Made by a program: the position numbers and the translations under genes
Notes under the pieces: generated by a model
What the model saw: only the letters and a program-made list of their open reading frames with translations
Database searches by the model: none
Told to the model about the DNA's origin: nothing
Part shown: piece after piece, positions 37,331-51,880 of the stretch
How the letters are laid out: each line of letters opens with the position of its first letter
Position numbering within the stretch: the stretch's first letter is position 1
Source: Prosapia bicincta
Lineage: Eukaryota; Arthropoda; Insecta; Hemiptera; Cercopidae
DNA length: 64,000 nt
Direction of reading: 5' to 3'
Assembly: GCA_036971475.1 (NCBI GenBank)
Contig: JBAIZL010000005.1
Location: 246,083,323-246,147,322 of the forward strand

Positions 37331-38234
37331 GAGTAACTAGGTATTGAAGAATCCATTCCTAATGGTCTCGAGTCGTATAGACAAACTGTCGCCAATGTCT
37401 GTACTTTCCCCAGAGGAACTAGGTATTGAAGAATCCATTCCTAATGGTCCAAAGTCGTATAGAAAACTGTCGACAATGTCTGTACTTTCCCCAGAGGAAC
37501 TAGGTATTGAAGAATCCATTCCTAATGGTCTCGAGTCGTATAGACAAACTGTCGCCAATGTCTGTATTTTCCCCAGAGGAACTAGGTATTGAAGAATCCA
37601 TTCCTAATGGTCCAAAGTCGTATAGAAAACTGTCGACAATGTCTGTACTTTCCCCAGAGGAACTAGGTATTGAAGAATCCATTCCTAATGGTCTCGAGTC
37701 GTATAGACAAACTGTCGCCAATGTCTCTACTTTCCCCAGAGGAACTAGGTATTGAAGAATCCATTCCTAATGGTCTCGAGTCGTATAGACAAACTGTCGC
37801 CAATGTCTGTACTTTCCCCAGAGGAACTAGGTATTGAAGAATCCATTCCTAATGGTCCAAAGTCGTATAGAAAACTGTCGCCAATGTCTGTACTTTCCCC
37901 AGAGGAACTAGGTATTGAAGAATCCATTCCTAATGGTCTCGAGTCGTATAGACAAACTGTCGACAATGTCTGTATTTTCCCCAGAGGAAATAGGTATTGA
38001 AGAATCCATTCCTAATGGTCTCGAGTCGTATAGACAAACTGTCGCCAATGTCTGTACTTTCCCCAGAGGAACTAGGTATTGAAGAATCCATTCCTAATGG
38101 TCTCTAGTCGTATAGACAAACTGTCGCCAATGTCTGTACTTTCCCCAGAGGAACTAGGTATTGAAGAATCCATTCCTAATGGTCCAAAGTCGTATAGAAA
38201 ACTGTCGACAATGTCTGTACTTTCCCCAGAGGAA

Positions 38235-41200
38235 CTAGGTATTGAAGAATCCATTCTTAATGGTCTCGAGTCGTATAGACAAACTGTCGCCAATGTCTGT
38301 ACTTTCCCCAGAGGAACTAGGTATTGAAGAATCCATTCCTAATGGTCCAAAGTCGTATAGAAAACTGTCGACAATGTCTGTACTTTCCCCAGAGGAACTA
38401 GGTATTGAAGAATCCATTCCTAATGGTCCAAAGTCGTATAGACAAACTGTCGCCAATGTCTGTACTTTCCCCAGAGTAACTAGGTATTGAAGAATCCATT
38501 CCTAATGGTCCAAAGTCGTATAGAAAACTGTCGACAATGTCTGTACTTTCCCCAGAGGAACTAGGTATTGAAGAATCCATTCCTAATGGTCTCGAGTCGT
38601 ATAGACAAACTGTCGCCAATGTCTGGACTTTCCCCAGAGGAACTAGGTATTGAAGAATCCATTCCTAATGGTCCAAAGTCGTATAGAAAACTGTCGACAA
38701 TGTCTGTACTTTCCCCAGAGGAACTAGGTATTGAAGAATCCATTCCTAATGGTCTCGAGTCGTATAGACAAACTGTCGCCAATGTCTGTACTTTCCCCAG
38801 AGGAACTAGGTATTGAAGAATCCATTCCTAATGGTCCAAAGTCGTATAGAAAACTGTCGACAATGTCTGTACTTTCCCCAGAGGAACTAGGTATTGAAGA
38901 ATCCATTCCTAATGGTCTCGAGTCGTATAGACAAACTGTCGCCAATGTCTGTATTTTCCCCAGAGGAACTAGGTATTGAAGAATCCATTCCTAATGGTCC
39001 AAAGTCGTATAGAAAACTGTCGACAATGTCTGTACTTTCCCCAGAGGAACTAGGTATTGAAGAATCCATTCCTAATGGTCTCGAGTCGTATAGACAAACT
39101 GTCGCCAATGTCTCTACTTTCCCCAGAGGAACTAGGTATTGAAGAATCCATTCCTAATGGTCTCGAGTCGTATAGACAAACTGTCGCCAATGTCTGTACT
39201 TTCCCCAGAGGAACTAGGTATTGAAGAATCCATTCCTAATTTTCTCGAGTCGTATAGACAAACTGTCGTCAATGTCTGTACTTTCCCCAGAGGAACTAGG
39301 TATTGAAGAATCCGTTCCTAATGGTCCAAAGTCGTATAGAAAACTGTCGCCAATGTCTGTACTTTCCCCAGAGTAACTAGGTATTGAAGAATCCATTCCT
39401 AATGGTCTCGAGTCGTATAGACAAACTGTCGACAATGTCTGTACTTTCCCCAGAGGAACTAGGTATTGAAGAATCCATTCCTAATGGTCTCGAGTCGTAT
39501 AGACAAACTGTCGCCAATGTCTGTACTTTCCCCAGAGGAACTAGGTATTGAAGAATCCATTCCTAATGGTCCAAAGTCGTATAGAAAACTGTCGACAATG
39601 TCTGTACTTTCCCCAGAGGAACTAGGTATTGAAGAATCCATTCCTAATGGTCTCGAGTCGTATAGACAAACTTGTCGCCAATGTCTGTACTTTCCCCAGA
39701 GGAACTAGGTATTGAAGAATCCATTCCTAATGGTCTCGAGTCGTATAGACAAACTGTCGTCAATGTCTGTACTTTCCCCAGAGGAACTAGGTATTGAAGA
39801 ATCCATTCCTAATGGTCTCGAGTCGTATAGACAAACTGTCGCCAATGTCTCTACTTTCCCCAGAGGAACTAGGTATTGAAGAATCCATTCCTAATGGTCC
39901 AAAGTCGTATAGAAAACTGTCGACAATGTCTGTACTTTCCCCAGAGGAACTAGGTATTGAAGAATCCATTCCTAATGGTCCAAAGTCGTATAGAAAACTG
40001 TCGACAATGTCTGTACTTTCACCAGAGGAACTAGGTATTGAAGAATCCATTCCTAATGGTCTCGAGTCGTATAGACAAACTGTCGCCAATGTCTGTACTT
40101 TCCCCAGAGGAACTAGGTATTGAAGAATCCATTCCTAATGGTCCAAAGTCGTATAGAAAACTGTCGACAATGTCTGTACTTTCCCCAGAGGAACTAGGTA
40201 TTGAAGAATCCATTCCTAATGGTCTCGAGTCGTATAGACAAACTGTCGCCAATGTCTGTATTTTCCCCAGAGGAACTAGGTATTGAAGAATCCATTCCTA
40301 ATGGTCCAAAGTCGTATAGAAAACTGTCGACAATGTCTGTACTTTCCCCAGAGGAACTAGGTATTGAAGAATCCATTCCTAATGGTCTCGAGTCGTATAG
40401 ACAAACTGTCGTCAATGTCTGTACTTTCCCCAGAGGAACTAGGTATTGAAGAATCCATTCCTAATGGTCTCGAGTCGTATAGACAAACTGTCGCCAATGT
40501 CTGTACTTTCCCCAGAGGAACTAGGTATTGAAGAATCCATTCCTAATGGTCTCGAGTCGTAAAGACAAACTGTCGTCAATGTCTGTACTTTCCCCAGAGG
40601 AACTAGGTATTGAAGAATCCATTCCTAATGGTCTCGAGTCGTATAGACAAACTGTCGCCAATGTCTGTACTTTCCCCAGAGGAACTAGGTATTGAAGAAT
40701 CCATTCCTAATGGTCCAAAGTCGTATAGAAAACTGTCGACAATGTCTGTACTTTCCCCAGAGGAACTAGGTATTGAAGAATCCATTCCTAATGGTCCAAA
40801 GTCGTATAGACAAACTGTCGCCAATGTCTGTACTTTCCCCAGAGTAACTAGGTATTGAAGAATCCATTCCTAATGGTCCAAAGTCGTATAGAAAACTGTC
40901 GACAATGTCTGTACTTTCCCCAGAGGAACTAGGTATTGAAGAATCCATTCCTAATGGTCTCGAGTCGTATAGACAAACTGTCGCCAATGTCTGGACTTTC
41001 CCCAGAGGAACTAGGTATTGAAGAATCCATTCCTAATGGTCCAAAGTCGTATAGAAAACTGTCGACAATGTCTGTACTTTCCCCAGAGGAACTAGGTATT
41101 GAAGAATCCATTCCTAATGGTCTCGAGTCGTATAGACAAACTGTCGCCAATGTCTGTACTTTCCCCAGAGGAACTAGGTATTGAAGAATCCATTCCTAAT

Positions 41201-41510
41201 GGTCCAAAGTCGTATAGAAAACTGTCGACAATGTCTGTACTTTCCCCAGAGGAACTAGGTATTGAAGAATCCATTCCTAATGGTCTCGAGTCGTATAGAC
41301 AAACTGTCGCCAATGTCTGTATTTTCCCCAGAGGAACTAGGTATTGAAGAATCCATTCCTAATGGTCCAAAGTCGTATAGAAAACTGTCGACAATGTCTG
41401 TACTTTCCCCAGAGGAACTAGGTATTGAAGAATCCATTCCTAATGGTCTCGAGTCGTATAGACAAACTGTCGTCAATGTCTGTACTTTCCCCAGAGGAAC
41501 TAGGTATTGA
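38235..41510 (+). repeat. Segment duplicated at offset 2,368 bp
   Basis: Segment 38235-39142 recurs at about 40603-41510 with the same order of units, including the B/A hybrid followed by CAGAGTAACTAGG and the AATGTCTGGAC unit. The offset equals 29 monomers. Confidence 0.8.
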
Positions 41511-43216
41511 AGAATCCATTCCTAATGATCTCGAGTCGTATAGACAAACTGTCGCCAATGTCTGTACTTTCCCCAGAGGAACTAGGTATTGAAGAATCCA
41601 TTCCTAATGGTCTCGAGTCGTATAGACAAACTGTCGTCAATGTCTGTACTTTCCCCAGAGGAACTAGGTATTGAAGAATCCATTCCTATTGGTCTCGAGT
41701 CGTATAGACAAACTGTCGCCAATGTCTCTACTTTCCCCAGAGGAACTAGGTATTGAAGAATCCATTCCTAATGGTCTCGAGTCGTATAGACAAACTGTCG
41801 CCAATGTCTGTACTTTCCCCAGAGGAACTAGGTATTGAAGAATCCATTCCTAATTTTCTCGAGTCGTATAGACAAACTGTCGTCAATGTCTGTACTTTCC
41901 CCAGAGGAACTAGGTATTGAAGAATCCGTTCCTAATGGTCCAAAGTCGTATAGAAAACTGTCGCCAATGTCTGTACTTTCCCCAGAGTAACTAGGTATTG
42001 AAGAATCCATTCCTAATGGTCTCGAGTCGTATAGACAAACTGTCGACAATGTCTGTACTTTCCCCAGAGGAACTAGGTATTGAAGAATCCATTCCTAATG
42101 GTCTCGAGTCGTATAGACAAACTGTCGCCAATGTCTGTACTTTCCCCAGAGGAACTAGGTATTGAAGAATCCATTCCTAATGGTCCAAAGTCGTATAGAA
42201 AACTGTCGACAATGTCTGTACTTTCCCCAGAGGAACTAGGTATTGAAGAATCCATTCCTAATGGTCTCGAGTCGTATAGACAAACTTGTCGCCAATGTCT
42301 GTACTTTCCCCAGAGGAACTAGGTATTGAAGAATCCATTCCTAATGGTCTCGAGTCGTATAGACAAACTGTCGTCAATGTCTGTACTTTCCCCAGAGGAA
42401 CTAGGTATTGAAGAATCCATTCCTAATGGTCTCGAGTCGTATAGACAAACTGTCGCCAATGTCTCTACTTTCCCCAGAGGAACTAGGTATTGAAGAATCC
42501 ATTCCTAATGGTCCAAAGTCGTATAGAAAACTGTCGACAATGTCTGTACTTTCCCCAGAGGAACTAGGTATTGAAGAATCCATTCCTAATGGTCCAAAGT
42601 CGTATAGAAAACTGTCGACAATGTCTGTACTTTCCCCAGAGGAACTAGGTATTGAAGAATCCATTCCTAATGGTCTCGAGTCGTATAGACAAACTGTCGC
42701 CAATGTCTGTACTTTCCCCAGAGGAACTAGGTATTGAAGAATCCATTCCTAATGGTCCAAAGTCGTATAGAAAACTGTCGACAATGTCTGTACTTTCCCC
42801 AGAGGAACTAGGTATTGAAGAATCCATTCCTAATGGTCTCGAGTCGTATAGACAAACTGTCGCCAATGTCTGTATTTTCCCCAGAGGAACTAGGTATTGA
42901 AGAATCCATTCCTAATGGTCCAAAGTCGTATAGAAAACTGTCGACAATGTCTGTACTTTCCCCAGAGGAACTAGGTATTGAAGAATCCATTCCTAATGGT
43001 CTCGAGTCGTATAGACAAACTGTCGTCAATGTCTGTACTTTCCCCAGAGGAACTAGGTATTGAAGAATCCATTCCTAATGGTCTCGAGTCGTATAGACAA
43101 ACTGTCGCCAATGTCTGTACTTTCCCCAGAGGAACTAGGTATTGAAGAATCCATTCCTAATGGTCTCGAGTCGTAAAGACAAACTGTCGTCAATGTCTGT
43201 ACTTTCCCCAGAGGAA
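39214..43216 (+). repeat. Segment duplicated at offset 2,614 bp
   Basis: Segment 39214-40602 recurs at 41828-43216 with markers CCTAATTTTCTCGAG, AATCCGTTCC, CAAACTTGTCG and AATGTCTCTAC in the same order. The offset equals 32 monomers. A further relative lies 5,144 bp upstream (34070 onward). Confidence 0.8.
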
Positions 43217-45230
43217 CTAGGTATTGAAGAATCCATTCCTAATGGTCTCGAGTCGTATAGACAAACTGTCGCCAATGTCTGTACTTTCCCCAGAGGAACT
43301 AGGTATTGAAGAATCCATTTATAATGGTCTCGAGTCGTATAGACAAACTGTCGCCAATGTCTGTACTTTCCCCAGAGGAACTAGGTATTGAAGAATCCAT
43401 TCCTAATGGTCTCGAGTCGTAAAGACAAACTGTCGTCAATGTCTGTACTTTCCCCAGAGGAACTAGGTATTGAAGAATCCATTCCTAATGGTCTCGAGTC
43501 GTATAGACAAACTGTCGCCAATGTCTGTACTTTCCCCAGAGGAACTAGGTATTGAAGAATCCATTCCTAATGGTCCAAAGTCGTATAGAAAACTGTCGAC
43601 AATGTCTGTACTTTCCCCAGAGGAACTAGGTATTGAAGAATCCATTCCTAATGGTCTCGAGTCGTATAGACAAACTGTCGCCAATGTCTGTACTTTCCCC
43701 AGAGGAACTAGGTATTGATGAATCCATTCCTAATGGTCCAAAGTCGTATAGAAAACTGTCGACAATGTCTGTACTTTCCCCAGAGGAACTAGGTATTGAA
43801 GAATCCATTCCTAATGGTCTCGAGTCGTATAGACAAACTGTCGCCAATGTCTGTACTTTCCCCAGAGGAACTAGGTATTGAAGAATCCATTCCTAATGGT
43901 CCAAAGTCGTATAGAAAACTGTCGACAATGTCTGTACTTTCCCCAGAGGAACTAGGTATTGAAGAATCCATTCCCAATGGTCTCGAATCGTATAGACAAA
44001 CTGTCGCCAATGTCTGTACTTTCCCCAGAGGAACTAGGTATTGAAGAATCCATTCCTAATGGTCCAAAGTCGTATAGAAAACTGTCGACAATGTCTGTAC
44101 TTTCCCCAGAGGAACTAGGTATTGAAGAATCCATTAATAATGGTCCAAAGTCGTATAGAAAACTGTCGACAATGTCTGTACTTTCCCCAGAGGAACTAGG
44201 TATTGAAGAATCCATTCCTAATGGTCTCGAGTCGTATAGACAAACTGTCGCCAATGTGTGTACTTTCCCCAGAGGAACTAGGTATTGAAGAATCCATTCC
44301 TAATGGTCCAAAGTCGTATAGAAAACTGTCGACAATGTCTGTACTTTCCCCAGAGGAACTAGGTATTGAAGAATCCATTCCTAATGGTCTCGAGTCGTAT
44401 AGACAAACTGTCGCCAATGTCTGTACTTTCCCCAGAGGAACTAGGTATTGAAGAATCCATTCCTAATGGTCCAAAGTCGTATAGGAAACTGTCGAAAATG
44501 TCTGTACTTTCCCCAGAGGAACTAGGTATTGAAGAATCCATTCCTAATGGTCTCGAGTCGTATAGACAAACTGTCGCCAATGTCTGTACTTTCCCCAGAG
44601 GAACTAGGTATTGAAGAATCCATTCCTAATGGTCCAAAGTCGTATAGAAAACTGTCGACAATGTCTGTACTTTCCCCAGAGGAACTAGGTATTGAAGAAT
44701 CCATTCCTAATGGTCTCGAGTCGTATAGACAAACTGTCGCCAATGTCTGTATTTTCCCCAGAGGAACTAGGTATTGAAGAATCCATTCCTAATGGTCCAA
44801 AGTCGTATAGAAAACTGTCGACAATGTCTGTACTTTCCCCAGAGGAACTAGGTATTGAAGAATCCATTCCTAATGGTCTCGAGTCGTATAGACAAACTGT
44901 CGTCAATGTCTGTACTTTCCCCAGAGGAACTAGGTATTGAAGAATCCATTCCTAATGGTCTCTAGTCGTATAGACAAACTGTCGCCAATGTCTGTACTTT
45001 CCCCAGAGGAACTAGGTATTGAAGAATCCATTCCTAATGGTCTCGAGTCGTAAAGACAAACTGTCGTCAATGTCTGTACTTTCCCCAGAGGAACAAGGTA
45101 TTGAAGAATCCATTCCTAATGGTCTCGAGTCGTATAGACAAACTGTCGCCAATGTCAGTACTTTCCCCAGAGGAACTAGGTATTGAATAATCAATTCCTA
45201 TTGGTCTCGAGCCGTATAGACAAACTGTCG

Positions 45231-48200
45231 CCAAATGTCTGTACTTTCCCCAGAGGAACTAGGTATTGAAGAATCCATTCCTAATGGTCTCGAGTCGTAT
45301 AGACAAACTGTCGTCAATGTCTGTACTTTCCCCAGAGGAACTAGGTATTGAAGAATCCATTCCTAATGGTCCAAAGTCGTATAGAAAACTGTCGTCAATG
45401 TCTGTACTTTCCCCAGAGGAACTAGGTATTGAAGAATCCATTCCCAATGGTCTCGAATCGTATAGACAAACTGTCGCCAATGTCTGTACTTTCCCCAGAG
45501 GAACTAGGTATTGAAGAATCCATTCCTAATGGTCCAAAGTCGTATAGAAAACTGTCGACAATGTCTGTACTTTCCCCAGAGGAACTAGGTATTGAAGAAT
45601 CCATTAATAATGGTCCAAAGTCGTATAGAAAACTGTCGACAATGTCTGTACTTTCCCCAGAGGAACTAGGTATTGAAGAATCCATTCCTAATGGTCTCGA
45701 GTCGTATAGACAAACTGTCGCCAATGTCTGTACTTTCCCCAGAGGAACTAGGTATTGAAGAATCCATTCCTAATGGTCCAAAGTCGTATAGAAAACTGTC
45801 GACAATGTCTGTACTTTCCCCAGAGGAACTAGGTATTGAAGAATCCATTCCCAATGGTCTCGAATCGTATAGACAAACTGTCGCCAATGTCTGTACTTTC
45901 CCCAGAGGAACTAGGTATTGAAGAATCCATTCCTAATGGTCCAAAGTCGTATAGAAAACTGTCGACAATGTCTGTACTTTCCCCAGAGGAACTAGGTATT
46001 GAAGAATCCATTCCTAATGGTCCAAAGTCGTATAGAAAACTGTCGACAATGTCTGTACTTTCCCCAGAGGAACTAGGTATTGAAGAATCCATTCCTAATG
46101 GTCTCGAGTCGTATATACAAACTGTCGCCAATGTGTGTACTTTCCCCAGAGGAACTAGGTATTGAAGAATCCATTCCTAATGGTCCAAAGTCGTATAGAA
46201 AACTGTCGACAATGTCTGTACTTTCCCCAGAGGAACTAGGTATTGAAGAATCCATTCCTAATGGTCTCGAGTCGTATAGACAAACTGTCGCCAATGTCTG
46301 TACTTTCCCCAGAGGAACTAGGTATTGAAGAATCCATTCCTAATGGTCCAAAGTCGTATAGGAAACTGTCGAAAATGTCTGTACTTTCCCCAGAGGAACT
46401 AGGTATTGAAGAATCCATTCCTAATGGTCTCGAGTCGTATAGACAAACTGTCGCCAATGTCTGTATTTTCCCCAGAGGAACTAGGTATTGAAGAATCCAT
46501 TCCTAATGGTCCAAAGTCGTATAGAAAACTGTCGACAATGTCTGTACTTTCCCCAGAGGAACTAGGTATTGAAGAATCCATTCCTAATGGTCTCGAGTCG
46601 TATAGACAAACTGTCGTCAATGTCTGTACTTTCCCCAGAGGAACTAGGTATTGAAGAATCCATTCCTAATGGTCTCTAGTCGTATAGACAAACTGTCGCC
46701 AATGTCTGTACTTTCCCCAGAGGAACTAGGTATTGAAGAATCCATTCCTAATGGTCTCGAGTCGTAAAGACAAACTGTCGTCAATGTCTGTACTTTCCCC
46801 AGAGGAACAAGGTATTGAAGAATCCATTCCTAATGGTCTCGAGTCGTATAGACAAACTGTCGCCAATGTCAGTACTTTCCCCAGAGGAACTAGGTATTGA
46901 ATAATCAATTCCTATTGGTCTCGAGCCGTATAGACAAACTGTCGCCAAATGTCTGTACTTTCCCCAGAGGAACTAGGTATTGAAGAATCCATTCCTAATG
47001 GTCTCGAGTCGTATAGACAAACTGTCGTCAATGTCTGTACTTTCCCCAGAGGAACTAGGTATTGAAGAATCCATTCCTAATGGTCCAAAGTCGTATAGAA
47101 AACTGTCGTCAATGTCTGTACTTTCCCCAGAGGAACTAGGTATTGAAGAATCCATTCCCAATGGTCTCGAATCGTATAGACAAACTGTCGCCAATGTCTG
47201 TACTTTCCCCAGAGGAACTAGGTATTGAAGAATCCATTCCTAATGGTCCAAAGTCGTATAGAAAACTGTCGACAATGTCTGTACTTTCCCCAGAGGAACT
47301 AGGTATTGAAGAATCCATTAATAATGGTCCAAAGTCGTATAGAAAACTGTCGACAATGTCTGTACTTTCCCCAGAGGAACTAGGTATTGAAGAATCCATT
47401 CCTAATGGTCTCGAGTCGTATAGACAAACTGTCGCCAATGTGTGTACTTTCCCCAGAGGAACTAGGTATTGAAGAATCCATTCCTAATGGTCCAAAGTCG
47501 TATAGAAAACTGTCGACAATGTCTGTACTTTCCCCAGAGGAACTAGGTATTGAAGAATCCATTCCTAATGGTCTCGAGTCGTATAGACAAACTGTCGCCA
47601 ATGTCTGTACTTTCCCCAGAGGAACTAGGTATTGAAGAATCCATTCCTAATGGTCCAAAGTCGTATAGGAAACTGTCGAAAATGTCTGTACTTTCCCCAG
47701 AGGAACTAGGTATTGAAGAATCCATTCCTAATGGTCTCGAGTCGTATAGACAAACTGTCGCCAATGTCTGTACTTTCCCCAGAGGAACTAGGTATTGAAG
47801 AATCCATTCCTAATGGTCCAAAGTCGTATAGAAAACTGTCGACAATGTCTGTACTTTCCCCAGAGGAACTAGGTATTGAAGAATCCATTCCTAATGGTCT
47901 CGAGTCGTATAGACAAACTGTCGCCAATGTCTGTATTTTCCCCAGAGGAACTAGGTATTGAAGAATCCATTCCTAATGGTCCAAAGTCGTATAGAAAACT
48001 GTCGACAATGTCTGTACTTTCCCCAGAGGAACTAGGTATTGAAGAATCCATTCCTAATGGTCTCGAGTCGTATAGACAAACTGTCGTCAATGTCTGTACT
48101 TTCCCCAGAGGAACTAGGTATTGAAGAATCCATTCCTAATGGTCTCTAGTCGTATAGACAAACTGTCGCCAATGTCTGTACTTTCCCCAGAGGAACTAGG

Positions 48201-49641
48201 TATTGAAGAATCCATTCCTAATGGTCTCGAGTCGTAAAGACAAACTGTCGTCAATGTCTGTACTTTCCCCAGAGGAACAAGGTATTGAAGAATCCATTCC
48301 TAATGGTCTCGAGTCGTATAGACAAACTGTCGCCAATGTCAGTACTTTCCCCAGAGGAACTAGGTATTGAATAATCAATTCCTATTGGTCTCGAGCCGTA
48401 TAGACAAACTGTCGCCAAATGTCTGTACTTTCCCCAGAGGAACTAGGTATTGAAGAATCCATTTCTAATGGTCTCGAGTCGTATAGACAAACTGTCGTCA
48501 ATGTCTGTACTTTCCCCAGAGGAACTAGGTATTGAAGAATCCATTCCCAATGGTCTCGAATCGTATAGACAAACTGTCGCCAATGTCTGTACTTTCCCCA
48601 GAGGAACTAGGTATTGAAGAATCCATTCCTAATGGTCCAAAGTCGTATAGACAAACTGTCGCCAATGTGTGTACTTTCCCCAGAGGAACTAGGTATTGAA
48701 GAATCCATTCCTAATGGTCCAAAGTCGTATAGAAAACTGTCGACAATGTCTGTACTTTCCCCAGAGGAACTAGGTATTGAAGAATCCATTCCTAATGGTC
48801 TCGAGTCGTATAGACAAACTGTCGCCAATGTCTGTACTTTCCCCAGAGGAACTAGGTATTGAAGAATCCATTCCTAATGGTCCAAAGTCGTATAGGAAAC
48901 TGTCGAAAATGTCTGTACTTTCCCCAGAGGAACTAGGTATTGAAGAATCCATTCCTAATGGTTTCGAGTCGTATAGACAAACTGTCGCCAATGTCTGTAC
49001 TTTCCCCAGAGGAACTAGGTATTGAAGAATCCATTCCTAATGGTCCAAAGTCGTATAGAAAACTGTCGACAATGTCTGTACTTTCCCCAGAGGAACTAGG
49101 TATTGAAGAATCCATTCCTAATGGTCTCGAGTCGTATAGACAAACTGTCGCCAATGTCTGTATTTTCCCCAGAGGAACTAGTTATTGAAGAATCCATTCC
49201 TAATGGTCCAAAGTCGTATAGAAAACTGTCGACAATGTCTGTACTTTCCCCAGAGGAACTAGGTATTGAAGAATCCATTCCTAATGGTCTCGAGTCGTAT
49301 AGACAAACTGTCGTCAATGTCTGTACCTTCCCCAGAGGAACTAGGTATTGAAGAATCCATTCCTAATGGTCTCTAGTCGTATAGACAAACTGTCGCCAAT
49401 GTCTGTACTTTCCCCAGAGGAACTAGGTATTGAAGAATCCATTCCTAATGGTCTCGAGTCGTAAAGACAAACTGTCGTCAATGTCTGTACTTTCCCCAGA
49501 GGAACAAGGTATTGAAGAATCCATTCCTAATGGTCTCGAGTCGTATAGACAAACTGTCGCCAATGTCAGTACTTTCCCCAGAGGAACTAGGTATTGAATA
49601 ATCAATTCCTATTGGTCTCGAGCCGTATAGACAAACTGTCG
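45231..49641 (+). repeat. Three consecutive higher-order repeats of 1,714, 1,470 and 1,227 bp
   Basis: The marker CCAAATG, one extra A after a unit with CGAGCCG, occurs at 45231, 46945, 48415 and 49642 and delimits three blocks of the same internal order. The second block is 244 bp and the third 243 bp shorter than the one before, three monomers each time. Block 1 has a 407-bp internal duplication and lacks one 163-bp dimer relative to block 2. Block 3 lacks a 244-bp segment including the CCATTAATAATGG unit. Confidence 0.85.
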
Positions 49642-50160
49642 CCAAATGTCTGTACTTTCCCCAGAGGAACTAGGTATTGAAGAATCCATTCCTAATGGTC
49701 TCGAGTCGTATAGACAAACTGTCGTCAATGTCTGTACTTTCCCCAGAGGAACTAGGTATTGAAGAATCCATTCCTAATGGTCTCGAGTCATATAGACAAA
49801 CAGTCGTCAATGTCTGTACTTTCCCCAGAGGAACTAGGTATTGAAGAATCCATTCCTAATGGTCTCGAGTCGTATAGACAAACTGTCGACAATGTCTGTA
49901 CTTTCCCCAGAGGAAATAGGTATTGAAGAATCCATTCCTAATGGTCTCGAGTCGTATAGACAAACTGTCGCCAATGTCTGTACTTTCCCCAGAGGAACTA
50001 GGTATTGAAGAATCCATTCCTAATGGTCTCGAGTCGTATAGACAAACTGTCGCCAATGTCTGTACTTTCCCCAGAGGAACTAGGTATTGAAGAATCCATT
50101 CCTAATGGTCCAAAGTCGTATAGAAAACTGTCGACAATGTCTGTACTTTCCCCAGAGGAA

Positions 50161-51880
50161 CTAGGTATTGAAGAATCCATTCCTAATGGTCTCGAGTCGT
50201 ATAGACAAACTGTCGCCAATGTCTGTACTTTCCCCAGAGGAACTAGGTATTGAAGAATCCATTCCTAATGGTCCAAAGTCGTATAGAAAACTGTCGACAA
50301 TGTCTGTACTTTCCCCAGAGGAACTAGGTATTGAAGAATCCATTCCTAATGGTCCAAAGTCGTATAGACAAACTGTCGCCAATGTCTGTACTTTCCCCAG
50401 AGTAACTAGGTATTGAAGAATCCATTCCTAATGGTCCAAAGTCGTATAGAAAACTGTCGACAATGTCTGTACTTTCCCCAGAGGAACTAGGTATTGAAGA
50501 ATCCATTCCTAATGGTCTCGAGTCGTATAGACAAACTGTCGCCAATGTCTGGACTTTCCCCAGAGGAACTAGGTATTGAAGAATCCATTCCTAATGGTCC
50601 AAAGTCGTATAGAAAACTGTCGACAATGTCTGTACTTTCCCCAGAGGAACTAGGTATTGAAGAATCCATTCCTAATGGTCTCGAGTCGTATAGACAAACT
50701 GTCGCCAATGTCTGTACTTTCCCCAGAGGAACTAGGTATTGAAGAATCCATTCCTAATGGTCCAAAGTCGTATAGAAAACTGTCGACAATGTCTGTACTT
50801 TCCCCAGAGGAACTAGGTATTGAAGAATCCATTCCTAATGGTCTCGAGTCGTATAGACAAACTGTCGCCAATGTCTGTATTTTCCCCAGAGGAACTAGGT
50901 ATTGAAGAATCCATTCCTAATGGTCCAAAGTCGTATAGAAAACTGTCGACAATGTCTGTACTTTCCCCAGAGGAACTAGGTATTGAAGAATCCATTCCTA
51001 ATGGTCTCGAGTCGTATAGACAAACTGTCGTCAATGTCTGTACTTTCCCCAGAGGAACTAGGTATTGAAGAATCCATTCCTAATGATCTCGAGTCGTATA
51101 GACAAACTGTCGCCAATGTCTGTACTTTCCCCAGAGGAACTAGGTATTGAAGAATCCATTGCTAATGGTCTCGAGTCGTATAGACAAACTGTCGTCAATG
51201 TCTGTACTTTCCCCAGAGGAACTAGGTATTGAAGAATCCATTCCTATTGGTCTCGAGTCGTATAGACAAACTGTCGCCATTGTCTCTACTTTCCCCAGAG
51301 GAACTAGGTATTGAAGAATCCATTCCTAATGGTCTCGAGTCGTATAGACAAACTGTCGCCAATGTCTGTACTTTCCCCAGAGGAACTAGGTATTGAAGAA
51401 TCCATTCCTAATTTTCTCGAGTCGTATAGACAAACTGTCGTCAATGTCTGTACTTTCCCCAGAGGAACTAGGTATTGAAGAATCCGTTCCTAATGGTCCA
51501 AAGTCGTATAGAAAACTGTCGCCAATGTCTGTACTTTCCCCAGAGTAACTAGGTATTGAAGAATCCATTCCTAATGGTCTCGAGTCGTATAGACAAACTG
51601 TCGACAATGTCTGTACTTTCCCCAGAGGAACTAGGTATTGAAGAATCCATTCCTAATGGTCTCGAGTCGTATAGACAAACTGTCGCCAATGTCTGTACTT
51701 TCCCCAGAGGAACTAGGTATTGAAGAATCCATTGCTAATGGTCCAAAGTCGTATAGAAAACTGTCGACAATGTCTGTACTTTCCCCAGAGGAACTAGGTA
51801 TTGAAGAATCCATTCCTAATGGTCTCGAGTCGTATAGACAAACTTGTCGCCAATGTCTGTACTTTCCCCAGAGGAACTAG
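50161..51880 (+). repeat. Copy of 40603-42322 at offset 9,558 bp
   Basis: Unit order and private variants (CAGAGTAACTAGG, AATGTCTGGAC, AATGATCTCGAG, CCTAATTTTCTCGAG, CAAACTTGTCG) match 40603-42322 throughout at a constant offset. The copy has its own changes, such as CCATTGCTAATGG at 51157 and 51731. Related blocks recur near 60125-62580. Confidence 0.8.
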
